Positions 21,966 through 28,676 of a stretch of 47,292 nt of DNA are shown here, in pieces. The DNA lies in contig JBBDML010000038.1 of NCBI GenBank assembly GCA_040878345.1, forward strand, positions 1-47,292. Reading direction: 5' to 3'. The notes beneath the pieces were generated by a model that did not search any database, was not told the DNA's origin, and worked only from the letters and a program-made list of their open reading frames with translations. The position numbers and the translations under genes are program-made. Source of the stretch: ZC4RG35 sp040878345 (GTDB lineage: Bacteria; Actinomycetota; Acidimicrobiia; Spongiisociales; ZC4RG35). How positions within the stretch are numbered: the first letter of the stretch is position 1; each line of letters begins with the position of its first letter.

Positions 21966-22658
21966 TCATCTCAGGGTCGACGCCGCTCTGGCTTGTCTCT
22001 CCGGCCACTCACAGTGGCGGTAGAGCTCACATGAGCCACACAACGGTCGCTGGGCGTCGCAGATGTCACGCCCGAACTGGATGAAGCGCATCGAGAGACC
22101 GGCCCACACCTCCATGGGGTAGAGGGCCTTGAGATCGGTCTCGATCCGTTTGGGGTCGGTTTCCTTGGTGAGGGCGAGCCGGGTGGTCACCCTTTTGACG
22201 TGAGTGTCGACGGCTATGGCCGGGATTCCCCAGACTTCGGCGAGCACCACCGACGCCGTCTTCCGCCCCACCCCTCGGAGTTTGACCAGTTCGTCGAGCC
22301 GTGGCGGGACCTCGCCCCCATGGAGGTCGTCGATGTCCTGGGACAACTCGATGATCGACTTGGTCTTCTGACGGTAGAACCCGGTGGAGAACACGATCTG
22401 CTCGACGTCTTCGGGCCGTGCCATCGCCAGGTCTCGCGCCGTGGGGTAACGGGTGAAGAGCACCGGTCTCACCTTGTTCACGTTGTCGTCGGTGGTTTGC
22501 GCTGAGAGCACCGTGACCACCAGCAGCTCCCAGGCGCTGGCATAGTCGAGTGCGGTCCGGATCGTCGGGTAACGGCGAAGCAGGAGGTTGAAGACGGCGC
22601 GGGCCTTTCCTCTCTCTGAGGGAGATGGGATCGTTCCGTTGGCTCGGGCCCCTGGCAT
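21966..22658 (-). CDS. nth: Endonuclease III (DNA glycosylase/AP lyase)
   Basis: A 230-aa bifunctional glycosylase that removes oxidised pyrimidines in base excision repair. The helix-hairpin-helix is LRGVGRKTASVVL with catalytic Lys133, followed by Asp151 in AVDTHVKR. The C-terminal 4Fe-4S site is complete in the pattern C-x6-C-x2-C-x5-C (Cys200, 207, 210, 216). The N-terminus carries about 20 extra residues before the conserved ARAVFNLLLRRYP; an internal start is possible but I see no better one. It diverges from the EamA gene with only 9 bp between the two start codons, so the promoters overlap the coding ends. MATE follows 10 bp downstream. Confidence 0.96.
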   Translation of the reverse strand: MPGARANGTIPSPSERGKARAVFNLLLRRYPTIRTALDYASAWELLVVTVLSAQTTDDNVNKVRPVLFTRYPTARDLAMARPEDVEQIVFSTGFYRQKTKSIIELSQDIDDLHGGEVPPRLDELVKLRGVGRKTASVVLAEVWGIPAIAVDTHVKRVTTRLALTKETDPKRIETDLKALYPMEVWAGLSMRFIQFGRDICDAQRPLCGSCELYRHCEWPERQARAASTLR

Positions 22659-22667
22659 GCCAGGGAC

Positions 22668-23585
22668 ATGGTATTGGCCGGATCTAACCTCGACGGCTCC
22701 ATGCTGCGCCAGGCCTCGACTCGCGCCGTCCTTGCCCTGGTGGTGGCGGCCTTCGTCTACGGAGCCACCTTCGTCGTCATCAAGTCCGCGCTGGCCGACA
22801 TCGGCCCGCTCTCCTATGTCGCCTGGCGCTACGTCATCGGGGCCGCGGTGCTCCTGGTCGTCGCCTTACCGAAAGGTCGTGACATCTGGATCCAAGGATC
22901 GATAACCGGCCTCGCCCTCTGTGTGGGCTATCTCCTCCAGACCTCCGGGCTGGCAGTGACCAGTGCCAGCAACTCGGCCTTGATCACCGGTCTCTACGTG
23001 GTTTTCACCCCGATCCTGGCAGCCCTGTTCAAGAGGCGGGCTCCCAGCCCGTGGATGACGGGTGCGGCGGTCGCGGCCTTCATCGGGATCTTCCTCCTCA
23101 CCGGTGCCGATGGGCTCGCCCTCGGCCGGGGAGACCTGCTCACCGTGGGTTGCGCGGTGGTCTTCGCCCTCCACATCATCGCCCTGGCCAGATGGGCGCC
23201 GGCCCACCCTGTGGTGCCCTTCACCACCGTCCAGCTCACGGTGACCGCAGTGCTGGCCTTCCCGGTGGCGATGGTGGTCGAGGGTGGCGGCTTCCCGGCC
23301 AGCTCGGTGTGGGGCGCCCTGATCCTCACCGGGCTCGGCGTCGCCATCGGCGCCTTCCTCCTCCAGGTGTGGGCTCAGACGGTGCTGGGGCCGAGCACCG
23401 CGGCGGTGATCCTGGCCGCCGAGCCGGCCTTCGCAGTGGCCACCGCCTGGGTGGTCCTCGGCGAGCGCCTCGATACCGCCGGGTGGGCGGGGACCGCCCT
23501 GATCGTGGTGGCCATCTTCCTGGTGGTCACCCGTCAGGAAGACAGAGCCTCGATGCGGGCCGAAGCGGTGACCCCGGCTCATTGA
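22668..23585 (+). CDS. EamA/DMT-family transporter
   Basis: A 305-aa protein of ten predicted helices in two EamA repeats. The first repeat opens with LVVAAFVYGATFVVIKSALADIGPLSYVAWRYVIGAAVL. The second ends with GPSTAAVILAAEPAFAVATAWVVLGERLDTAGWAG, the typical EamA end-of-repeat segment. These carriers export amino acids, nucleobases or other metabolites; the substrate is not evident. The ATG at 22668 is chosen, although the ATG at 22701 (MLRQAS) would begin closer to the first helix. It is a single-gene unit facing the convergent thyX-like gene, 49 bp apart. Confidence 0.88.
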   Translation: MVLAGSNLDGSMLRQASTRAVLALVVAAFVYGATFVVIKSALADIGPLSYVAWRYVIGAAVLLVVALPKGRDIWIQGSITGLALCVGYLLQTSGLAVTSASNSALITGLYVVFTPILAALFKRRAPSPWMTGAAVAAFIGIFLLTGADGLALGRGDLLTVGCAVVFALHIIALARWAPAHPVVPFTTVQLTVTAVLAFPVAMVVEGGGFPASSVWGALILTGLGVAIGAFLLQVWAQTVLGPSTAAVILAAEPAFAVATAWVVLGERLDTAGWAGTALIVVAIFLVVTRQEDRASMRAEAVTPAH

Positions 23586-23634
23586 GGCCCGGGCCCGCCA
23601 GGCTCCGCTCTCTCCTGGTCGATCCCTGGACGGG

Positions 23635-25257
23635 CTAACCGATCGTCTGGCGCCTCTGGTTCGAGCGACGCTCACCCTCCAGCCGCTCCAGATCGACCTC
23701 GCTGTAGTCGACGAAGCTCATGGCGTCGGCGAGCAGGCGATGACCGGCTACGTCCCGGATGGCATGGTGCATCCGATGGGCGACCTCCCGATAGGCCGGA
23801 TGGCCTGATGATCCGCTTCTCAGCTCGATGAGATGGAAGGCCTCTCGCGGGTTCATCTCCATGACGAATCGAATGTTGTATGCGAATGGGACCACGTACT
23901 GGGCGACCTCCGCACCCAGGTCGTCCCGGACCGTCTCATAGAGCAGACCAGAGTCGTCCATGAGGCTGCACCACTCGTCCTCCAAACCCCGATCCGCCAG
24001 GTGGTGAGGGACGTCGTACCCGAGGCGTGTCGAGTAACGCTGCCACTCGAGGGTCATCAGCCGGTGCCGCTGGAGGTCCCTGAAGGCGCCGATGTCGCAC
24101 TTCACATCGAAGCGGTAGGTGGTTCGCTCCATCGCCCGTCCCGGCTTGTGCCGCCGATTGGCCCGGTCGCCCACCATCGCAGCGATGACCTCGGCTCGCC
24201 GTTCCGGGCTCATCGCCCGGGCCATGGCCTGGAGCTCGGTGTCCGGGAGCTCGGTGACCGCATAGAGGGCGGCTGCCACGATCTTGGTCTCGGCCTCAGG
24301 GTCCCAATCGGTGAGGGTGACCTCGGGCCCGAGGTCGGGCACGGTGGTGGCTTCGAGGCTGTCACTGATCTTCTCGAGCTCGTGACGCACGTCGGCGAGG
24401 TGTTGCGACCATCGGGCGCCCCGCTCCTCGAGGTCCACCCTGGTGAGGAAGGATGGGATGATCTTGCGGAGCTCGGTGAGCATCAGGTCGGCATAGTCCC
24501 TGGCCTCGGACAATGGATGGGACCGCATCCTGACCAGCGCCATCTCGTAGGCCTGGCCGGAGGCGAAGATCCCCACGTTGGACAGGGTCGCGACCGGGAG
24601 CAGTCCCCTCACCGTGTCGCACGCCTTGGCCCGGATCGTCGACTGCCAAACCCACTTCGGGTCGCCCTCCACATGTGGATGACGCTCCTCGAAGACGTTG
24701 GTCATCTCGGCGACCATCCGCGAATAGGTGTCGAAAACCCGCTCCATGTGACGGTTGTAACGCACGGCCAGCCCAGACCGGGCGATCTCATCGGGTACCA
24801 GATATCGGTAGCCATCGCCGAGCCTGGCGTCATAGTTGATGTACCGGGTCGACTGCTCCAGGTATGCCGCCAGCCTCCCCCACTCCAGGACCTTGGTGAG
24901 AAGGTTGGATGCCTGTTCGCAGGCGAGATGGGCACCTCCGAGTTGGGCCACCGAGTCATCCCCGTAGTCGAAGAACATTCGGTCGTAGAGCTGCTCCGCC
25001 TTGCGGGTGGAGACCAGAGGGTCCTCGCCGAGGCTGGAGGCGATCAGGTCGATCCCGGATTCGGGCGACGTGACGAACTCGTCGAGAAACAGCCGACGCA
25101 GTGACTTGGGTGACCTCGAGTAGCGGGCGAACAGGGCCCCTTTGACCACCTCCGGGAGATTGACCAACCCGAACACCGGTAGGTCGGTGTTGGTGAAGAA
25201 CCTGTCGAGGACCGCTCTCTCCTCGTCGGTGAAGGGCTCCTGGTGGTAGCGCGGCAA
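23635..25257 (-). CDS. thyX: Tandem-domain ThyX-like protein (FAD-dependent thymidylate synthase family)
   Basis: A 540-aa protein, about twice the usual ThyX length of 220-250 aa, made of two ThyX-like domains. The N-terminal one (about 35-265) has WGRLAAYLEQSTRY (126-139), which aligns with the ThyX signature RHRxxSxNExSxRY but lacks the first Arg-His. The C-terminal one (about 380-525) has RHRLMTLEWQRYSTR (397-411), keeping RHR but with altered spacing. Both end with an R-x5-LP or Y-x-VPF segment and an LR-type helix. ThyX makes dTMP from dUMP with methylenetetrahydrofolate and FAD. Whether this form is active is open. I choose TTG 25257 (MPRYHQEPF) because no ATG or GTG lies nearby in frame. 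A possible -10 lies 9 bp upstream, so the message may be leaderless. Confidence 0.85.
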   Translation of the reverse strand: MPRYHQEPFTDEERAVLDRFFTNTDLPVFGLVNLPEVVKGALFARYSRSPKSLRRLFLDEFVTSPESGIDLIASSLGEDPLVSTRKAEQLYDRMFFDYGDDSVAQLGGAHLACEQASNLLTKVLEWGRLAAYLEQSTRYINYDARLGDGYRYLVPDEIARSGLAVRYNRHMERVFDTYSRMVAEMTNVFEERHPHVEGDPKWVWQSTIRAKACDTVRGLLPVATLSNVGIFASGQAYEMALVRMRSHPLSEARDYADLMLTELRKIIPSFLTRVDLEERGARWSQHLADVRHELEKISDSLEATTVPDLGPEVTLTDWDPEAETKIVAAALYAVTELPDTELQAMARAMSPERRAEVIAAMVGDRANRRHKPGRAMERTTYRFDVKCDIGAFRDLQRHRLMTLEWQRYSTRLGYDVPHHLADRGLEDEWCSLMDDSGLLYETVRDDLGAEVAQYVVPFAYNIRFVMEMNPREAFHLIELRSGSSGHPAYREVAHRMHHAIRDVAGHRLLADAMSFVDYSEVDLERLEGERRSNQRRQTIG

Positions 25258-25266
25258 GGCGTGGCG

Positions 25267-25276
25267 ATTGTATAAC
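25267..25276. promoter_or_regulatory. Possible overlapping divergent -10 elements
   Basis: The sequence ATTGTATAAC reads TATAAC on the plus strand (25271-25276), ahead of the gene at 25309, and TACAAT on the minus strand (25272-25267), 9 bp before the TTG of the ThyX-like gene. Both resemble actinobacterial -10 boxes. No convincing -35 is visible on either side. The call is tentative. Confidence 0.35.
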
Positions 25277-25308
25277 CCGGAACCGGGCCCGGTTAGCGTT
25301 TCGTTGTC

Positions 25309-25584
25309 ATGGCTGTGCTGGCGATCAGAGTGCTGGTGTTCCTGCTGTCGTTCACTGCGGTGGCCATCGCGGTGGTCCCCATCATGGTGATGATCGACCT
25401 GGTGAGTGGGGGCAACGGCTACGGGCTGTGCCCCGGCGGGCTCGAGGCGTGCGATCGCCCCTACACCACCGGTGCCGAGTTGATCGTGTTGCTCACCCTC
25501 GCCTTGTTCCTGGTGGTGGTGGCCATCAGACTGCTGATGAGACTGGCCCGAAGGCTCCAACACACCTATCAGGTCACCCGATAG
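25309..25584 (+). CDS. Small two-helix membrane protein of unknown function
   Basis: A 91-aa protein with two hydrophobic helices (about 5-32 and 55-78). Between them is a polar loop containing two cysteines (GYGLCPGGLEACDRPYTTG), which could form a disulfide if the loop is outside. The C-terminus is Arg-rich (MRLARRLQHTYQVTR) and should be cytoplasmic, giving both ends inside. I do not recognise the family. It is divergent from the ThyX-like gene and shares a possible promoter region. Codon use matches its surroundings (G/C at third positions), which together with the clean two-helix design supports a real gene. Confidence 0.7.
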   Translation: MAVLAIRVLVFLLSFTAVAIAVVPIMVMIDLVSGGNGYGLCPGGLEACDRPYTTGAELIVLLTLALFLVVVAIRLLMRLARRLQHTYQVTR

Positions 25585-25593
25585 GGACCCACC

Positions 25594-25644
25594 TAGTGGC
25601 CCGTCGCCCAAATAGCTAGGCATCAATTGGGCGACAGACCACTA
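25594..25644. repeat. 18-bp-arm inverted repeat between small genes
   Basis: TAGTGGCCCGTCGCCCAA (25594-25611) and TTGGGCGACAGACCACTA (25627-25644) are inverted copies with two differences and a 15-nt loop. If transcribed from the minus strand both differences become G-U pairs, giving an unbroken 18-bp stem; on the plus strand they are C-A mismatches. It starts 10 bp after the stop of the small membrane gene. It could be a terminator or a mobile palindrome. Confidence 0.7.
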
Positions 25645-25727
25645 AAGACGGCTCGCTGACCTTCCTCCCCGGCTGTCTCGGGTTTGGCGGAAGACCGAAA
25701 TCGGCGGCTGCTCGTTAGTGTCAGAGG

Positions 25728-25946
25728 ATGGCTGAGTTCGACGTCGACGCGATGATCCGCCGGTTCTCGGAGCGGGCCCTGGCGGTGAAGGACCGACCAT
25801 TACCGCCGGTGGCCGGAGCCGAGCGGCAGAAGTTCATCGCCCAGGCTCAAAACGACTTCACCGACTTCTCCTTGATCGCCAATGCCCTTTGGGCAGTGGA
25901 GGAGGATCATCTCGTCCTCCGCATCACGCTCACCGGTAAAGGCTGA
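25728..25946 (+). CDS. Small conserved-looking protein upstream of the ArsA pair
   Basis: A 72-aa hydrophilic protein: MAEFDVDAMIRRFSERALAV, a short Pro-containing turn, then QKFIAQAQNDFTDFSLIANALW and a terminal strand (EDHLVLRITLTGKG). It is predicted to be helix-helix-strand. There are no cysteines, signal peptide or membrane segment. I do not recognise the family. It is 11 bp upstream of the first ArsA-like gene, with GAGG before its ATG. The position suggests co-expression and perhaps an accessory or adaptor role for the ATPases. The evidence is context and codon use only. Confidence 0.7.
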   Translation: MAEFDVDAMIRRFSERALAVKDRPLPPVAGAERQKFIAQAQNDFTDFSLIANALWAVEEDHLVLRITLTGKG

Positions 25947-25957
25947 CCACCCCCGAC

Positions 25958-26803
25958 ATGCTCGACTCGCGCCTGGTCATCGTCTCGGGCAAGGGAGGAG
26001 TAGGAAAGTCGGCGGTAGTCGCCAGCCTCGCCCTTCTCGCCCAACGTCGCGGCAAGCGGGTCCTCGCCGTGGAGATGGGCTCCTCGGGCGGGCTGGCGAC
26101 TCATCTCTCGACCGGTGAGCTCGGGTTTGAGCCCCGCGAGGTGCGCCCAGGGCTCCATGCCATGATGGTGGTCCGCTCCGCGGCATTGCTGGAGTACCTG
26201 TCCCTTCAGCTGAGGCTCCCTGGCATCGGCCGATTCGGGGCGATAGCCCGGGCCTTCGACGCACTGGCGACAGCCGCCCCCGCGGTGAGGGAGATCATCA
26301 CCGTCGGCAAGATCTACTGGGAGGTCGAGGCCGATCGATGGGACATCGTGATCGCCGACGCCCCACCCGTCGGTCAGCTCGGCTCCTATCTGCGGGCTCC
26401 TCGGAGCATCGCCGAGCTGGTGCCGAGCGGGAGGGTGAGGAACCAAGGCGATGCCATGGCCGGGCTTCTCGCCAACCCGGAGCTGACCCGTCTGGTTCTG
26501 GTCACGCTCCCCGAGGAGCTGCCCACCACCGAGACGGTGGAGACCATCGAGTGGCTCGGCGAGGAGGACGTGGTGGGCCCCCCAACGGTGATGGTCAACC
26601 GGGTTCTGCCCGAGCTGGCCTACGCCGGGCGACCGGGGGGCACGGCAGGCGAGATAGTCGATCTCCATCGGTCGCTCCTCGCAGAGCAGGAGCACTGGAT
26701 GAAGGTGCTCCCTGGCGACATGGCACTCCCCTATCTGTTCGGCCTGTTCACTCCGGGGGAAGTCGCGGCCCACCTCAGCGACTCCCTCGAGGGGTTGTTG
26801 TGA
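25958..26803 (+). CDS. ArsA/GET3-like ATPase, first copy
   Basis: A 281-aa P-loop ATPase. The deviant Walker A motif KGGVGKS (12-18) carries the signature lysine of the ParA/MinD/ArsA class. The switch region VIADAPPVGQLGSYL contains the conserved Asp-Ala-Pro-Pro. ArsA-family proteins couple ATP to anion export or tail-anchored protein delivery. In actinobacteria a tandem pair of such genes is conserved (Rv3679/Rv3680 in M. tuberculosis, as far as I recall) and its job is poorly known. No arsenite pump or Cys-rich metal site is present here. It ends in GTGA overlapping the second copy, so the two are translationally coupled and may form a heterodimer. Confidence 0.87.
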   Translation: MLDSRLVIVSGKGGVGKSAVVASLALLAQRRGKRVLAVEMGSSGGLATHLSTGELGFEPREVRPGLHAMMVVRSAALLEYLSLQLRLPGIGRFGAIARAFDALATAAPAVREIITVGKIYWEVEADRWDIVIADAPPVGQLGSYLRAPRSIAELVPSGRVRNQGDAMAGLLANPELTRLVLVTLPEELPTTETVETIEWLGEEDVVGPPTVMVNRVLPELAYAGRPGGTAGEIVDLHRSLLAEQEHWMKVLPGDMALPYLFGLFTPGEVAAHLSDSLEGLL

Positions 26804-27831
26804 CCGCCACGCTCCTGGTAACCGGTGCCGGCGGGGTGGGGAAGACCACCGTGGCCGCCGCGGTGGCGGTGCGCGCAGCCAGGCACGGGATGCGGACCCT
26901 GGTGGTCACCGTCGACCCGGCTCGAAGGCTTGCCTCGGCCCTCGGGCTAGCCGATCTCGGGGACGAGCCCCAGCCTCACGCCGATGAGCCGGACCTGTGG
27001 GCCGCCATGCTCGACTCGGGTGCGTCCTGGCGGGCGGTGGCAGAGCGACATGCCGACCCCGACGTGGCGGTCAGGCTCGCCGAGAACGACTTCTTCCGGG
27101 CCGCCGCCGAGCATTTCCCCGCCTCGCAGTCGTACGCCGCCGCCGACCAAGCCGCAACCTATGTCCAGGCTCGGGCCTGGGACCTGGTGGTGGTGGACAC
27201 CCCTCCCTCGGGGGGAGGGATCGACTTCTTCACCGCCCCGGCTCAGATGGCCGACCTGGTGGGCGGACGACTCCTGCGATGGATCACAGGTGGGCCCTTC
27301 CCGGGACGTCGCTTCTTCTACGACCGCGCCGCTCGGCCCGTGCTCAAAGTGGCCGATTCGGTGCTGGGCTCCGACCTGCTGCAGCGAGTCGCCGAGTTCC
27401 TTCTCGACCTCCGCACCACCTATGACGGTGTCGCTCAGAGAGGGAGGGAGATCGAGCGGGTGATGAGAGAGGCCTCAATCTTCGTCATCACCACCGCCGA
27501 CCCAGCTCCGATGAACGAGGCGATCCGCTTCTACCGCGAGTTGCCCCGATTGGCCTCGACACCCGAGGCTGTGATCTTCAACCGCTCCCTCCCCGATGGC
27601 TGGGTCCACGCCGGTGAGCCCGACCTCGACCCGGTGGTCAAGCCGGTGGTGGAGATGTGGGCCGCCGAGACCCTGCGTCAGCGGGACTTCCGTGACGAGT
27701 TCTCTGCGCGTTACGGGGCCCGAGTAGCCATCATCCCCTGGTCGTCAGACCCGCCCACCGACCTCGACGGCCTTGCAGATTTGGCAGACAGGGCGGTCGG
27801 GATCCCTTGGGAAAGACTTGGCATAAGCTGA
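26800..27831 (+). CDS. ArsA/GET3-like ATPase, second copy
   Basis: A 343-aa P-loop ATPase. Its Walker A is AGGVGKTT (10-17): the signature lysine of the deviant motif is replaced by alanine, unlike the first copy. The switch region TVDPARRLASALG (ArsA switch I) and VVDTPPSGGGIDFF (Walker B/switch II) match ArsA well, better than the first copy does. A central helical segment (LRWITGGPFPGRRFFYDRA to ERVMREASIFV) fills the place where GET3 binds substrate. The start is GTG at 26800 overlapping the previous stop. The contrast of one subunit with the lysine and one without suggests division of labour in a heterodimer; this is inference. The HAD phosphatase gene follows after 5 bp. Confidence 0.88.
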   Translation: MTATLLVTGAGGVGKTTVAAAVAVRAARHGMRTLVVTVDPARRLASALGLADLGDEPQPHADEPDLWAAMLDSGASWRAVAERHADPDVAVRLAENDFFRAAAEHFPASQSYAAADQAATYVQARAWDLVVVDTPPSGGGIDFFTAPAQMADLVGGRLLRWITGGPFPGRRFFYDRAARPVLKVADSVLGSDLLQRVAEFLLDLRTTYDGVAQRGREIERVMREASIFVITTADPAPMNEAIRFYRELPRLASTPEAVIFNRSLPDGWVHAGEPDLDPVVKPVVEMWAAETLRQRDFRDEFSARYGARVAIIPWSSDPPTDLDGLADLADRAVGIPWERLGIS

Positions 27832-27836
27832 TCGTC

Positions 27837-28610
27837 ATGACCGGCGCTGCCGCCTTTTTCGACCTCGACCGGACTCTGATCTCCGGGGCGTCAGCATTCC
27901 CGCTCGGCGTCGCTGCCTGGCGTCAAGGATTGGCTCAGAACCGCGAGCTGGTCTCCTGGATCACCGATGCGATTCGGTTCCGGCTGCTCGGCGACAAGGG
28001 AGAGGGCTTCGAGGACGTCCGTGTCGACCTGCTGATGCGGATTGCAGGGGTCCCCGTCGAGTCACTCAAGGCCCTGGAGGCTGCGGTCACCCCCAACCTG
28101 GTGTCCCGGGTGCGACCGGAGTCACGGAGCCTGGTGTCGATGCATCACGAGCAGGATCGTGACACCTGGATCGTGTCCGCCAGCCCGCAGGCCCTGGTCG
28201 AGCCACTGGCAGCGTCGTTGGGCATGAGCGGTGCCATCGGGACCCGGGGCGAGATCGTTGACGGCCATTACACCGGCAGGCTGGACGGGCCCTTCGTCTA
28301 TGGCCCCGGCAAGGCGGCCGCGGTGGAGAAGCTGGCCTCCGACCGGGGCTACGAGCTCGACCTCTGTTACGCATACTCCGACTCGATATCAGATCTGCCA
28401 CTGATGGAGCTGGTGGGTCACCCGGTGGCGGTCAACCCCGATTCCCAGCTGGCGGCGGTGGCCCGGCAGAGAGGGTGGCCGATTGTGATCTTCGCCCAAA
28501 AGACCAAGCGCGCCCTGGCCATGGGAGGGGTCGCCACCGGTGTGCTGGCCACCGCGGCGTTCGCCTACGCCCTCGGCCGTCGCGACGGTCGGGCAGCCGC
28601 CAATCGGTAA
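27837..28610 (+). CDS. HAD-IB phosphatase with C-terminal membrane anchor
   Basis: A 257-aa HAD-superfamily hydrolase of the IB (SerB-like) group. Motif I is FFDLDRTL with nucleophile Asp9 and acid/base Asp11. Motif II is WIVSASPQ, motif III the Lys of GPGKAAAVEKLA, and motif IV YSDSISDLPLM. A hydrophobic segment near the C-terminus (MGGVATGVLATAAFAYALG) followed by RRDGR suggests a tail anchor. Similar proteins hydrolyse phosphoserine or lysophosphatidic acid; the membrane tail favours a lipid-phosphate substrate, by inference. A tail-anchored protein directly behind two GET3-like ATPase genes is notable. ATG 27837 is chosen (MTGAAAFFDLDR); a frame from 27807 would overlap the upstream gene. 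Confidence 0.88.
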   Translation: MTGAAAFFDLDRTLISGASAFPLGVAAWRQGLAQNRELVSWITDAIRFRLLGDKGEGFEDVRVDLLMRIAGVPVESLKALEAAVTPNLVSRVRPESRSLVSMHHEQDRDTWIVSASPQALVEPLAASLGMSGAIGTRGEIVDGHYTGRLDGPFVYGPGKAAAVEKLASDRGYELDLCYAYSDSISDLPLMELVGHPVAVNPDSQLAAVARQRGWPIVIFAQKTKRALAMGGVATGVLATAAFAYALGRRDGRAAANR

Positions 28611-28622
28611 CGGACGGGCTCG

Positions 28623-28667
28623 AGCGTGAGCAGATGAAGTCGTTGTACCACCTCATCTGCTCACGCT
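28623..28667. terminator. Perfect 15-bp inverted repeat, bidirectional terminator
   Basis: AGCGTGAGCAGATGA (28623-28637) and TCATCTGCTCACGCT (28653-28667) are exact inverted copies with a 15-nt loop, between the convergent HAD and dnaE genes. It ends 10 bp from the dnaE stop. No long U-run exists on either side, but position and stem strength fit a two-way terminator. Confidence 0.65.
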
Positions 28668-28676
28668 TGAAGAGGT

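Noticed and set aside
23833..25104. 423-codon plus-strand open frame opposite the ThyX-like gene
   Set aside because: It is a shadow frame with no recognisable motifs or ribosome site.
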